DNA of 64,000 nucleotides, taken from positions 1,364,001-1,428,000 of the forward strand of contig JACCLO010000007.1 in assembly GCA_029448655.1 (NCBI GenBank), in the 5' to 3' direction. Made by a program: the position numbers and the translations under genes. Source of the stretch: Wolfiporia cocos. Lineage: Eukaryota > Basidiomycota > Agaricomycetes > Polyporales > Phaeolaceae. Within the stretch, counting starts at the first letter, position 1. Each line of letters starts with the position of its first letter. Positions 35,781 to 46,650 of this stretch are shown here, in pieces. The notes under the pieces were generated by a model. The model had not been told where the DNA came from. It saw nothing but the letters and a program-made list of their open reading frames with translations, and did not search any database.

Positions 35781-36788
35781 ATGTCATCTACCGGCTCGAC
35801 AACAACAAGCTATGGCGAGCCCACTAACTCAGGCCCGAACAGGGTGTTGGCACCAGCTGGTGAAACACGTCCATGGGTGTCAGAACCACCGCGACGTACG
35901 ATGGATGATGTTCGGCTACAAGCCGCTCAGAGTGTCGCCATTCAGGCGATACAAGAAGCAGAAGATGTGGATGGAAGCAAAGTTGGCGTAGTAATCACGC
36001 TCTCGCGTTCGAGCGGCGAGCGATTCCTCAAGCTCATTGCGGAGAGCATCAGTCAAGTGCTCCAAGGAAAAGGATTTCTGTTCGCGGTGGCAGCGCCGAG
36101 CGCAGTGCCACAGGAGCCGTGTCCTTTTCTCTTCTGCGGCTCATCAGAAACATTCGTTGAGCGTGCAGGTCTTCTGATAAACTCCAAATTCCTATCGCGC
36201 ATCATCGACTCAGTCCACATATCGCGCGGAATGTGGGTCGGGTCAGCGCGCGGCCTCACTGAGACTTCGTACGACGAACTCGCATTTTGGGACGTCGTGC
36301 GCAAGTCTGTACGGAATGACATTGATCCGCTCGTCCCACCACCAGGCTCTCGCAGCGTACAGCAGCTCCTCATTGCCGCTCGTGCCCGCCTCGAACGGGT
36401 GACGCCACAGCGAGCCTACGCAGAGTTGCACGATACCACCACCCCTTGGCCGATCATCCTTGTCGATATCCGGCCTGAATTCCAGCGGCGTGTAGAAGGG
36501 ATCATCCAAGGAGCGCTCATCGTTGAGCGCAACATGCTGGAGTGGCGTTTTGACCCGCGGTGCACGGAGCGCTATGCTCTCGCTGATCGCTACGATCTAC
36601 GGATCCTCGTCATAGACCAGGACGGCACGACATCGTCCCTTGCAGCTGCATCACTTCACGATCTTGGGATGCTGAATGCGACCGATATAATTGGGGGGTA
36701 TGCTGGCTGGAGGGAGATCGGTTTACCCTCCCAGGTATCGCCTGTGTCTGCACCATCACTGTCTCTGGATGACGTCGATGAGTATTAA
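35781..36788 (+). CDS. Rhodanese-fold protein lacking the active cysteine
   Basis: A 335-residue single-exon gene with start ATG 35781 (MSSTGSTTTSYGEP). The C-terminal half (residues about 200-320) resembles a rhodanese domain: RVTPQRAYAELHD, then PIILVDIRPEFQRRVEGIIQ (the usual LVDVR.. entry) and GGYAGWREIGLP (the usual GG..aW..aG end). The active-site loop reads VIDQDGTTSS, with Asp where a catalytic Cys is expected, so sulfur transfer is unlikely and a binding or regulatory role is more probable. The N-terminal half (SKVGVVITLSRSSGERFLKLIAESIS to HISRGMWVGSARGL) has no family I can name; it looks globular, with a possible nucleic-acid- or nucleotide-related fold (speculative). No signal peptide or membrane span. 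Confidence 0.7.
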   Translation: MSSTGSTTTSYGEPTNSGPNRVLAPAGETRPWVSEPPRRTMDDVRLQAAQSVAIQAIQEAEDVDGSKVGVVITLSRSSGERFLKLIAESISQVLQGKGFLFAVAAPSAVPQEPCPFLFCGSSETFVERAGLLINSKFLSRIIDSVHISRGMWVGSARGLTETSYDELAFWDVVRKSVRNDIDPLVPPPGSRSVQQLLIAARARLERVTPQRAYAELHDTTTPWPIILVDIRPEFQRRVEGIIQGALIVERNMLEWRFDPRCTERYALADRYDLRILVIDQDGTTSSLAAASLHDLGMLNATDIIGGYAGWREIGLPSQVSPVSAPSLSLDDVDEY

Positions 36789-36929
36789 CTATGCGACTCG
36801 TGCTAGCGATTGCCAGAGTTTTGTCAACAAGCATTGTCCATTATTTGAAACTCGAGGGGTTGTGAGATAGGTCAATTTTTACATACATGTAAAAATATCT
36901 CGCACATGATCTACACGAACGCTGTACTG

Positions 36930-39077
36930 TCACCTTGTTTGATCTCTCCTCTTCTGCAACACCTCCAATCGTTGCTGAATTCCCAGACGCAAGGGAGATT
37001 CAGGCATGTCAATGTCAATGCTCTTGCTGAGGGACGATGATGCAGGCAGAGCACCAAAGCGGTTGGGACTTCCAACATACAAATCAACGCTGACATCTCT
37101 CTGGCTCCAACTATGCGATAAAATCTGATCGACCTTGGAAAGCGCTGAATGCCGGGCATTGTAGCGTTGCGCAGGTGTCTGGCGATTTGGAGAGGACGGC
37201 GGAGATGCCGCGACCGACGGCCGGCTGGTGGATTGGGTAGCTGATTTCTTGAGACGGTTCCGGTAAGGGGACGAGGAGGCCGACGACGGATACGGCAGTA
37301 AAGGCGGCTCGCGTTTCGTGTGCAGCTTGTGGCTCTGTCGGACGATAGGTACGGGCTGCGGCTTATTGATATTGGCTGTCGACGAACCCGCCTTTACGCC
37401 CGGGACATGCAAATCTAGAACAGGCACAGAGCCAAAATCAGGTGATATTGCACCAAAGAAGAGCTTCGACTCTAACGGAGGAGACATGATGCGCGGCGGG
37501 CTCGACGGGAGGATAGACGAGTCGACGCGCGTCATCGCCGGGGCCGGCGCTGCTGTGCCTGGCGTTGGGGAGCGTACTCCAGCGGACATTGAGAACGGGC
37601 TGCTGCGCTTCTCTGCGGCGGTCCTCCGCACGGGCATTGCTGTGTAGTTGTCTTCCGGTACTTGCTTGCTCGGAGAGGCTGACCAAGGAGAGAGCCAATT
37701 GCGCGAAGCATCATCCCTCAGCGGTGTCTGAGGTCGACTCATTTCATCACGATGACTCGATAATGCACGCTGTATGCGTTGCAGGCTCGTCAGGTCTGCT
37801 TCTGTGTCCTCTTCAATTATGCGGAATCCAGGAGGGGACAGCAACGGCGAGCTGATTATTCCGCTTCGTGCTACCGAATTCGCTCTGCTCGGTGTACGCG
37901 TCGACCGCGCGCTTGCCGGCTGGCTAAGCCCGTCGACCATCAAGTCCGAATCCTGTCTCTTATGTCCATTCCTGCGGCTAGCCTGCCGCGACGGCGTCCT
38001 CGAGACCGCAGACATCATCTCTCCGCGATCTTCCTCATCCACACTCCTCTCTTCCTGTCTTCGCAGAGTGCCGAATTTGAGCCGCTCGAGGATGCCGCGC
38101 CGGATGGAGGTATGCCGAAGGGTGTCGTACGGCACTGCGTCGCCGTCGCCATCGTCAACCGTCCTTGTCGTTGGTGAGTTCATATCTCCCATGAACCTAC
38201 TGCTCGATGCAGCTGTACCCTCGCCGCCACCCATGCCCTGAAGATCGTCTAGAAAGGGATCATGCTCCGTCGCAGCATCTTGCCCATTGACATACGCAAC
38301 AGCTGGGGGGTCCAGATTGGCCCTAGCGTGCCGCAGCTCGCTCGAGGATGACGGCCCCGACCTGTGCGTCGACGCTGTCGCTGACCGCGCGAGCCACTGC
38401 CCTTTGGTGATCCCCCGTGCCTGAGCGGTCGACGTGGACGACCGCGCGCTCGGCGCCCCGCTATCCGACTCCCCACGCGCGAGCGCGTCCGCCTCCTCCG
38501 TACCCGCTTCGGGCGGGGGGGCGTAGCGCGGGCCGGGTTCGAGGCGCCACTCGCGCGCCCGTCGCGCGCGACGCCGCGCGACGCACCGGAGGACGAGCCA
38601 CGTGCAGAGCACGCCCGCAAGCGCGCCGAGGACCGCGAAGAGCGGAGAGAGGTACGCGACGTCGAAAGAGGAGGAGCTGTCTTGCCGCTTCCCGCCGCTC
38701 AGGTTGTTGTACGACGAGCTTGAGTTCGCCGGCGGGAGCGCGCTGATGTGGATGATCGAGCCCGTTGGTGCGTTGGAGGCATATCCGCTGGAGGCGGCGA
38801 GGCGGGTGGCTGTCGCTGAGAGCGTCTGTGAGGGAATGATGCTGTCTGCGGTTGAGGATGCCGATGTCGTTGATCCTGCGAGAATGCTTGGGATACTTGC
38901 GACCGACATGCTGGTTGTGCTCGCTCCCCAGGACGGATACGGCCACCAATTAAAGCTCGAAGTGGTCAAGGCAGGAGCGGGCAGTGTCACCATCTGTCTA
39001 CCGAACAGAGCAGTGGGAATACTCGGTTCCATTGTTTGAGAGGTCTCCGCGGGGACGTCCATCATCCCCGGCATCAT
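36930..39077 (-). CDS. Single-pass membrane protein with Ser/Thr-rich outside and long disordered cytosolic tail
   Basis: The frame is open for 715 codons. Residues 1-135 are Ser/Thr/Pro-rich with likely N- and O-glycosylation sites (ANSSSSYNNLSGG). A strong membrane span follows at about 140-166 (YLSPLFAVLGALAGVLCTWLVL), stopped by a positive cluster (RCVARRRARRARE). This predicts the N-terminus outside and the tail inside. The 540-residue tail is low in structure, rich in Ser/Pro/Arg and dotted with phosphorylation-like SP/TP sites. The layout resembles fungal wall-stress sensor or Mid2-like proteins, but no diagnostic domain is present, so this is only a comparison. No signal peptide follows the first Met. 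An upstream acceptor (CGACTTTAG ending near 39090) and a hydrophobic stretch near 39290-39400 suggest a missing 5' exon carrying the signal. Confidence 0.75.
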   Translation of the reverse strand: MMPGMMDVPAETSQTMEPSIPTALFGRQMVTLPAPALTTSSFNWWPYPSWGASTTSMSVASIPSILAGSTTSASSTADSIIPSQTLSATATRLAASSGYASNAPTGSIIHISALPPANSSSSYNNLSGGKRQDSSSSFDVAYLSPLFAVLGALAGVLCTWLVLRCVARRRARRAREWRLEPGPRYAPPPEAGTEEADALARGESDSGAPSARSSTSTAQARGITKGQWLARSATASTHRSGPSSSSELRHARANLDPPAVAYVNGQDAATEHDPFLDDLQGMGGGEGTAASSSRFMGDMNSPTTRTVDDGDGDAVPYDTLRHTSIRRGILERLKFGTLRRQEERSVDEEDRGEMMSAVSRTPSRQASRRNGHKRQDSDLMVDGLSQPASARSTRTPSRANSVARSGIISSPLLSPPGFRIIEEDTEADLTSLQRIQRALSSHRDEMSRPQTPLRDDASRNWLSPWSASPSKQVPEDNYTAMPVRRTAAEKRSSPFSMSAGVRSPTPGTAAPAPAMTRVDSSILPSSPPRIMSPPLESKLFFGAISPDFGSVPVLDLHVPGVKAGSSTANINKPQPVPIVRQSHKLHTKREPPLLPYPSSASSSPYRNRLKKSATQSTSRPSVAASPPSSPNRQTPAQRYNARHSALSKVDQILSHSWSQRDVSVDLYVGSPNRFGALPASSSLSKSIDIDMPESPLRLGIQQRLEVLQKRRDQTR

Positions 39078-40098
39078 AAGTCCAGGTACTAAAGTCGAAA
39101 AGAGCCAGAATCATCCAAGGCGGAATGGACCAAGGGACAATGTTGTGAAAGTAGCAATCTAAAAAAGGCTTGCAAGGATGCAGAAAATCAATGGCTCTAT
39201 GTAAATCAGAATCTGGGCATGCAGTCGCTTCTGGTTTCCAACTTACCTCACAAATTGGCGGATACCCAACTTTCAGCGGCCATTCGACATGGACCCGTCT
39301 CGCAGCGAGACAGAGAATGGTGACTGCTTCAAACAGACAGAAGCGAAGTAAGATAACTAGAGCGTGGCTCGTGGAACAACATCCGCGCGGATGCGGCGAA
39401 CATTGCGGATGTAGCCAGCGGCTGACAGCACGGCTGGATGTACCTGTGCAGGCACTAACGCAGGTAGTCCTGTTAAAATTGTCCCTAGTTCCTACGCTGC
39501 AGTCAGCGAGACCTGCTTCCTGAGTCTGGCTCGGATGACAAGTTGCTTGTATGCAATCCAATGATGACTATATGCGTCGGAATCACATGTGATCTGGAGC
39601 AGAAAAGAGAATCCTGCTCTTGCACTTTTCTAAAGTTCATACCTTCGGATGGATTCGAGACAACAAGAGTTGCCAGGGAAGTCCAGGATGAAGCTACTTT
39701 GTAGCGCGAGAATCACTTGCTGGGCGCCGGATAGATAGAACCATCACGGGCGCCTATGAGCTTGGCCAAAGAACTGTCTCACCTATCCGAAGTCACGTAG
39801 TCCGAGGTTACCTGCAACTGTAATTAATCAATAAGTGAAGTTGTCAACCCTCTAATTGGCATCAGCTGCCAACCAACCTCCTGCAATTACTTCACTACAC
39901 GTGCCGAGTCAGAGAGAAGCACTTATTACGCGCGTAACAGTAGAGGTAACTACATTTGCGCGGGTCGAAATGACCAAGATATAGTAAGTAGTCGTAGTAC
40001 TAGTGTGATGATAGGGTGAGGGTAGGGTCATAGACGCAGCGGTATAGTGCACGGTGATGGTAATGGAAGGAAGGTGACTCAGTCACCATTTGACAGAC
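39078..40098. other. Intergenic with possible 5' exon of the membrane protein gene
   Basis: Reading the minus strand, a hydrophobic segment (ALVILLRFCLFEAVTILCL, about 39290-39370) is followed by a good donor near 39245 and an acceptor near 39090. The phases do not match in the obvious pairing, so the exon is not called. Nothing else is recognised. Confidence 0.35.
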
Positions 40099-40479
40099 TT
40101 ACCCAGGATTAATAACGATGGGGTCCAGGTGGGCATTCTTTATGAACGCCGTGGTATGTGCAAAGAAACGTTGATGGGCTTTGAGACCTTTGTCGGTGGT
40201 GAATAGAATGGTGAGGTTGATGGAGGGTAATGCTACTCGTAGGATGTGTCGAGCGTGATCGTGAAGAGGGCAGCGAATGACGATATGGTCGCGTGTTTGG
40301 AGGGTTCGACCATCGTTGTATGAGCAGTGTGTTGTCTCGGTAGGCACGAAGTGACGATAGTAGTCGCCAAAGTGGCCGTGGCTGGTGATGCAATGAAAGG
40401 GGCGCATTTGGACGTGGCGTGTACCCGTGAGTTTACGGTGAAGTGAGTGAAGAGTGGCATTGGGTAGAGGAGTGGGCAA
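40099..40479 (-). pseudogene. Non-LTR retrotransposon fragment (C-terminal His/Cys knuckle after RNase H)
   Basis: A 126-codon frame encodes a His-rich segment, RTLQTRDHIVIRCPLHDHARHIL, next to HCSYNDG. This Cys/His arrangement with the H-I-x-x-x-C-P-L core resembles the zinc-knuckle tail found after RNase H in fungal Tad-like LINE elements. No reverse transcriptase or endonuclease is nearby, so it is a 3' remnant; LINEs are commonly 5'-truncated on insertion. The family assignment rests on this motif only. Confidence 0.55.
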
Positions 40480-40876
40480 TGCAAACGTGCCGAGTCATCC
40501 CACGCCTTCTACGGTGCTGCGTGCATCCCTAGTTGTGTACGATCTAGCATGCTTGAGCTCCCCAGCCAAGCTTTGTTGGCTGACATGCCACCAGCGAGAT
40601 CATCATAGGCAGAGCATTCCAGCGGTCAACACCAAGGGGATGTACAATGGGGTTTTTGTGTAGTTGATATTGCCAATGATATAGGCCCGGCGGTCAACAG
40701 CACTAGGACGGGAGATAAAATGTGCCAGTGGTCCTACTAGCCTAGGGAGGGAGAGAACACTCGAACACAGTAACACTATAGAGAACAAATGGCGACTGCC
40801 GTCCGTCGAACAATAATAATTACGACGTAGTACTGACGAACAAAAATACTGCTCCCAATCGATGCGAAGTGCATAG
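40480..40876. other. Intergenic, no gene seen
   Basis: The region lies between the LINE fragment and the kinase 3' end. The minus frame just upstream of 40479 still shows weak similarity to the fragment (HCPLLYPMPLF in another phase), so the dead LINE may extend slightly further. Confidence 0.4.
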
Positions 40877-42894
40877 CTACAACGCGGCAATAAGCCTACG
40901 CAACATAAAATCGTCATGCTTATATTCTATCAGCGCGTAGTCGCCCACTGACGGCTCCCAATAAATCTCCTTGGATAATCTTAATGGGTACCTCACCTCT
41001 CCCTGCATCCCAGCCCAGTCGAAGTCGATCATCTTGAGCGGTCCATCAGGATTGTCGGTAACTATGATATTCGGCCGACGGAGATCCCCGTGGACCATGC
41101 CCTTGTCATGGAGGAGCTTGACCGCCTTGGACAGCACCTCGTAATGACCGATACAATCAGTGCGCGTGGCAGACCGACCCTGGACGTACTCCATCACGAT
41201 CATCTTTCGTGAGCCGCAGCCCTTGTTTGCCACGGGGTCATTGTGCCAGATGTCGCCGCAGTAATACAACTTCGGTGCAAGACCCTCCTTTGCCAGAAGT
41301 TCGTGTGCGTCCTTGCCGTACCGCTCGACGAATTTCACGACCACTTGCTGCTCGTCGCCGATCACTCCCTTGTCCAGGATGGCAGAGAAAACCAGGCACG
41401 ACGCGGACTTCGACTTGAGATACTTTTGATATTTGAAGGAGACCTCCTTGCCGGAGTAGGCGAACGAAGTTGCCAGCGGGAAGAATCTCCCTGAAATATT
41501 GCCAGCGAGGGGATTGAGGCGTCTATATCGGTCGCGGAGAGATTTCAAGCCTTTCTTCAGCGCACCGAACACACGCGCGACCCGGATGATCTCAACGTCG
41601 CTAATCAGTGCAGGGGAGCCGAGCCAGAGGAGCCCCGAGACGAGAGGCTGCACAACTATGTCTGTGGTCCAAATCCCACCACTGATCGACAGATAGGATC
41701 CCATCAAGCCGATGAGGAACGTTGAGGAAAAGCTCTCGTCGAGGAGATCCTGCAAGGTTGTGAGACAGGAGTATCGCAGATAAAGCACAAGATCCACACT
41801 GTCTTCGACCAATACAGACGATAATAGAATTCAGCCTGAACGCCAGCATCTCCGCTCTTGTCGACCTCAGCTTTCTCCTCTATAATCCCAAGAGCAGCTG
41901 CCTCACGTGGCTCCACCTCACGAATGTACGGGATGATATGGTCGCATTCTGGCCCATCGGTATCGGTAGCCATGCTCCCGAGGGCAATTTCAAGAATCCG
42001 TTTTAGCCCCACGCGGTCGGATCTGTAGCTCTCGTTCTCCGCGCAGCGTATCTCCGACACAGATTCCATAAACTTCTCTGTTTCCCGCACCAGGTCGTCA
42101 TCATCCACCGGCTCCGTACTGCTGACGTTCGCAATGAAGGTCGCAAACACAGGATCGTATATCACAATCGGCGCTGCGACAGCTGGCCTTCGAGAAATCG
42201 AAGCATACCGGCCATCAAGGATGGGACTGACTCCGTTCTGGAAATTATAATATTCCCGTGGCTGTGCAGCGATAGACGGACTGGGGGCTTTGCCGCGGAA
42301 CGATTGCCTATATCCTGTATAATGATGCTGAAGTGGTTGCTGAGAAAAACACTTCAATGTGACGCACGCTTAACCAATGGTCTTAACTCGCTCGTCATGG
42401 CCTCATCCATCTCTACACCAGTTTCTTGATCGCTTCTCTTCCGCTTTAACGGCTGATCCTTTCGGATTCGTGCCACAAGCAGTGGCAACTTGGCATCACG
42501 CGGTCTCGACTGATCAGCGAGCAAGGAGCTGAAGAGATCCTCGCCATCTTCTGTGATATCACCGCAGAAGGCCTCAAGGTTATAGTCATTGACTTTGAGG
42601 AGCTCTCTAAGCTGTTTCATATTCTTGCGAGTGAGATACTCCTTCGGCTGTTCCAGGCGTTGATTGAATGCAATACCTGAAGATACATTGATGACAAACC
42701 TTCCACAGAGTAACCAAAGCTGGAAACGCTTTCCTTTGCTCAACGATACATAGCCGAATATCGTCTATGGTCGTCTCTTGAGGTTTGAAGGGTGCTAGGA
42801 GAGGACGATCATAGATGAAAGGGGGGCGGTGGTCGTCGATGAAGAAATCAACTACAGCAACAGGTATAGAAGTTTGCCGCTGGGTAGTCGTCAT
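40877..42894 (-). CDS. Protein-kinase-like protein of the basidiomycete expansion type
   Basis: The start ATG is 42894 (MTTTQRQTSIPVAVVDFFIDD). An N-terminal region of about 200 residues (DRPLLAPFKPQETTIDDIRL, QRLEQPKEYLTRKNMKQLRELL) precedes the kinase fold. Introns are near 42690-42735, 42300-42400 and 41755-41802; the last restores the frame (YWSKT to DLLDESF). Kinase features are VVVKFVERYGKDAHELLAKEG (Lys and a possible helix C), the hinge MIVMEYV, the catalytic loop GMVHGDLRRPNIIV (Asp present, HGD in place of HRD) and the metal-binding DFDWAG in place of DFG. These variants are seen in fungal kinase-like and aminoglycoside-phosphotransferase-like families, so phosphotransfer is possible but the substrate is unknown. 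Similar genes form large agaricomycete families. Confidence 0.75.
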
Positions 42895-43580
42895 AGTGAA
42901 CAAGAGGGAGCGGCAGGAGAATGTATCGAGGCTTAAGTGAGACCAGGTAGAGTCCAGTATACTTTTGTCCCAGGGTTGGTCAAACCTTGAGCTTGACTCC
43001 TGCTTATGTAAGCCTGCTTCTTGACTTGGGTCAATGACCTCAGTTGAAATGACCCAGGTCAAGGCACGACATTCACGTGCTACCATCCCACACAATCAGA
43101 AATTGTTGTTTACAGTTTAGCAAGCGAGAGCGCGCTGGAGCCACATCAGGCTAGTCGCCCAATTCACGCTCGTCGACGTGACGAGCTCACAAGACGCACG
43201 TTGCATTTGTGCATACCGCACGGGTGCATACCACGTCGGTGGTGTGCACCTCCTCACAGAATTGTCATACTTTAGACCTTGTGCGATAATGAACTGTTGA
43301 AGTTGCACACGCCGGGCCGGGCAAGCGACGAGGAGTTCTCGAGACGCGACCTCAAAGGACAGGAACTAAGGTATGTGGTTTTGGTTACAAACCGGCGGGG
43401 CGACCGCGCGCCCGCCGCACTGCTTATATACATGTACAGGTAACCAGGGACTGCGCGAAAACGGTACACCCAGCGCCGTCGGGGATCCCCCGTATCGCAC
43501 GATCGACTACGCCCCCTCGCGCCGTGACGCCGGCTGTCGCACGCCATCATCGGCCTACTTCCAACATGAACACCACTTCG
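42895..43580. other. Intergenic, no gene seen
   Basis: The region holds the kinase promoter and SPC1 3' flank. No coding or repeat feature is recognised. Confidence 0.45.
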
Positions 43581-44053
43581 CTACGAGGGAACGGCAAGAG
43601 TGTCGCGCGAGTCCTCTTTCACCTTGTTCTCCTTGGGCGGAAGAAACTGGACAGGGTGACGATTATACATAGGCCATGGAGGCAACACAACCTTAAGAGA
43701 CGTATCAAGCTATGGCAATCGAGCTCGCTGAACATTGGACCACTTACCAAAGCTAGGACGGCCGTGGAGAGGCCAAATGTAACGAAGGTCACGCGGAGAG
43801 ATTGTAGCGCAAAGCCAAGAAGGAATGAGATAATCTTGAGGGAAGATATGTAAGCAAGCTGCACGTTATTATATATGCATAGCCAGCGCACGGTAATTGC
43901 AACGAGGGAGAGCTGGACAATCTGCCCAACGAGTTTCTGACCCTCGAAGTCCTGTGTAGTCGTGCAGCCGCGTCAGCGCCGTCTAGACTTGTGGGCTCAA
44001 CCTCTGCTGCTCACTATTCTCGCTTCGAGCAGCGACTGCAAGTGTTCCTGCAT
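43581..44053 (-). CDS. SPC1: Signal peptidase complex subunit 1
   Basis: SPC1 (SPCS1, 12 kDa) is a small two-helix ER membrane subunit of the signal peptidase complex that helps define which segments are cut. Four exons, 44053-44015, 43951-43892, 43834-43748 and 43691-43581, join in frame to give 98 residues, the usual length. The protein begins MQEHLQSLLEARIDFEGQKL, the family's hallmark start, then has two membrane spans (VGQIVQLSLVAITIISFLLG and SLRVTFVTFGLSTAVLAL) and the conserved VLPPWPMYNRHPVQFLPP with a charged end. Introns are 52-63 nt. Each exon is shorter than any long open frame, so splicing was needed to see the gene. All key segments are present; functional. Confidence 0.92.
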
Positions 44054-44911
44054 AATGCCAGTCTTGCAACCTAAGACTTGAGCGCGTTACGACAGCGGTG
44101 ACCGGTGAATACTGGCGCCACAGGCGTGGGAGCAGTCGGGATATACACGTGTTGATGCGATCAATCTCCATATGCGGAATCAAACCTGGAATGAAGCTTG
44201 AAGCGCCACCAGAATGCTGCAAATATCAGCGGCGGCCTATGCGCCGATGGAATACATCGACTATCACACGGGGGGCGCACTTTCGTGCATGGCGGGTGAA
44301 GGACGCCACTGGTGACACTTGTGTCTATGTCGTTTTCATTGCGAAATTCTAAAAGCAGAACCACCGCCATAACGAGCGTGCAAACTCAGACCGGCGACCG
44401 CCTGCATCAAAGGGGCGCATCATGCGCCACAGCGACGGACCGTCACCGATGCTTAGTAATTGGGGTGGACGTCTCCCTGTGATGGATCTCAGCAGCGTTG
44501 ATGCGGTGCCATCGTTGGTGTCTTTCAGCATTTCCTTATGCAAGGTCTCTAGATTCCGCATCTTCCTTCGCCCAAAGGATCAGCGATATTTCTAGCCGGA
44601 GCGCTCCAAACATGTTCCGGATCAAACCCGCCATCTCGCAAGAATAGGATCTGACGCCGTCACGCCGATTGCATACGTACAGTAACGTACAAAAGTAATT
44701 GGGCAACACCAATATTGGTGCTTACCGATGGACTGGGCAGGTTTTGTGGCCCCAAATAGTAGACAGAAGGAACTCAGTACTATGCACATATGATTACATT
44801 GCCATCGGCTTGTACAGTGAGCCAGAATAAGGCAATCATGTGATCAATGTGTTGATACACCCACCTTGTGCTGCTTCTTGGTAACAAAGCAATTGGTCAA
44901 ATCACTATCTG
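44054..44911. other. Intergenic, one small unassigned frame
   Basis: A 70-codon minus frame (44349-44561, MRNLETLHKEMLKDTNDG) begins with a good ATG and has an Arg/Trp-rich end (SEFARSLWRWFCF). No family or splice partner was recognised, so it is noted but not called as a gene. The right part is the flank of the solo LTR. Confidence 0.4.
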
Positions 44912-45621
44912 TGTTACGGTTATTCCGATTTTTCGAACACTGGCAGAACTCACCACCGGGCGAATACAATACAGGGACTTGTTGCACAACCAACCCCCTG
45001 GCTACTCGTGGCTCTACTGGGTGCATCCCCAGTTGTACTAATGCATAGGGCGCGTTTCACCTTTGGCAGATCCAACTCTGTCACTGTTTCATCTTTATCA
45101 TCTACTAGTTGACGGATGGTGTTCAACCGCCATCAACATTCCTATCTATCGTTTCGGATATATCACTACATACTTATCAAACGTTTGGTACTATAGTGTA
45201 GATAGTAGCGGTGACATCCGGGACAGACCTGAGCCCTAAAACCTAGCGTAGTATATAAACTCATGTACTTACTGTCGAAGCTCTTCAGCTTGACCTTGTT
45301 GTACAAACAAGAAGTCTTATACTCGTTCTCAAACGTAGGAAACTACGCTCAGTATTTCTCGCTCGAGCAACAGAACGACTAAGTCCTCAAAGTGCACCTT
45401 GACTTCTCGGACTTAGGCAAGTCTTATATTCTATCAGACTCGCACCTGAACAGATTATATCCTCTCACGCGTATTGGATATTAAACGATCTCCTAGGGAC
45501 TCCACCTAGGTCTGGAAGGCATCTAACGAGTATTTGCCTTGCATACGGCGATGCGCCCACGTGCAGAAGAACGATCTATATTCGTGACTCGAATATACAA
45601 ACGGGTATTCGACCCGTAACA
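44912..45621 (+). mobile_element. Solo LTR of the Ty3 chromovirus family, 5-bp target duplication ATCTG
   Basis: A 710-bp LTR with TGTTACGG...CCGTAACA ends and the same family as the full element at 53135-61603 (opposite orientation). The perfect 5-bp duplication ATCTG flanks it (44907-44911 and 45622-45626). A TATA box (TATATAAA, about 45253) lies about 30 nt ahead of the self-primer-like AGCTTGACCTT, which has one change from the full element. Internal sequence was lost by LTR-LTR recombination. Confidence 0.93.
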
Positions 45622-45627
45622 ATCTGT

Positions 45628-46650
45628 GTGCTATCTCATACTCCTATGGTCTATACTTCACCATCTGAGTGTGGTAGAATAGTTGGACTCTACCATGCTG
45701 GCCATTCTGCTGCAGTCATTGCTTGTCACTTCAATATCACTCGCAACACCATTTACAACATCGTTAACTGCTTCCGCCACACCAAGTTGTGCTGCCCTCA
45801 GCTGAAGGCAGGCCGCCTAGCAAAGCTATCCAAACAGGACCACAAATGTCTTACTGCTAGATAGAGGGCACACTCACAATGTTGCAGAGCTCCAGCATGA
45901 GCACTTCCAAAATGTCCATCCCATCACACTATGGCATGCTCTACGAAAGGAGGGGCTGGTGTCTGCAATTCATAGGAGGGTGCCCTATCTGTCTACAAGA
46001 CACAGAAAGGTGTGGAGGGTCTGGGCAGAAGGAGTGGGGGATTGGAGTGTGGACTATTGGCAGACCATCATTTTCAGTGACGGGTGCAAGATTGAGCTCT
46101 CGGGCACAGGTGGGAGGGATTTTTGTTGAAGAAGGCCTGGGAATGCACTACAAGCAAGGTACATGAAGAAGACATGGAAATCAGGGAACAGGGGAGTGAT
46201 GGTGTGGGGGTGCATCACTGAGAAGGGGGTTGGGCATCTTCATCGGATCACCGGGATCATGACAGCAGCAGAATACATCAAGATACTTGATGAACAGCTT
46301 CTTGGGACTCTGAGGGACTATGGGATGTCTCCACAGCATTATTTCTTCCAGCATGATAATGATCCAAAGCATTCTGCTCAGATTACATCTGCCTGGTTGG
46401 AGAAAACTAAGCTGCAGGTGCTTCCATGGCCATCACAGAGCCCTGATATGAACATCATCGAGCATATTTGGGCATCTGAAGGCACAAGTGCAAAAAAGGG
46501 TGCCACAGCCAGGGTCTTCCGAAGCTTTATGGGAGGTTGTGCAGCAGGAATGGTATGGCATTGATACTGAATTTATTCAGTCACTATTGTAGTATGCCAA
46601 AGCGTGTAGGTATGCTAAAGACAGTCAAGGGAGGGTACACAGGCTACTAG
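45628..46650 (+). pseudogene. Tc1/mariner transposase (DD34E type), broken
   Basis: The N-terminal helix-turn-helix (SECGRIVGLYHAGHSAAVIA, ITRNTIYNIVNCF) opens the frame at 45628. A frameshift near 45850 moves it to the frame containing THNVAELQHEHFQNVHP and HRKVWRVWAEGVGDW. The catalytic residues are all visible: Asp in IIFSDGCKIEL, Asp in FQHDNDPKHSA and Glu in DMNIIEHIW, with 34 residues between the last two. Damage: the in-frame TGA at 46127-46129 (where Trp is expected), a frameshift just after EHIW (about 46473) and another near 46590. The end SMPKRVGMLKTVKGGYTGY is the typical Tc1 C-terminus. The inactive element lies directly beside a solo LTR inserted later. Confidence 0.9.

Noticed and set aside
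35615..35827. Upstream exon or separate gene before the rhodanese-like gene
   Set aside because: Different phase, no donor site that would join it, and no recognisable sequence.
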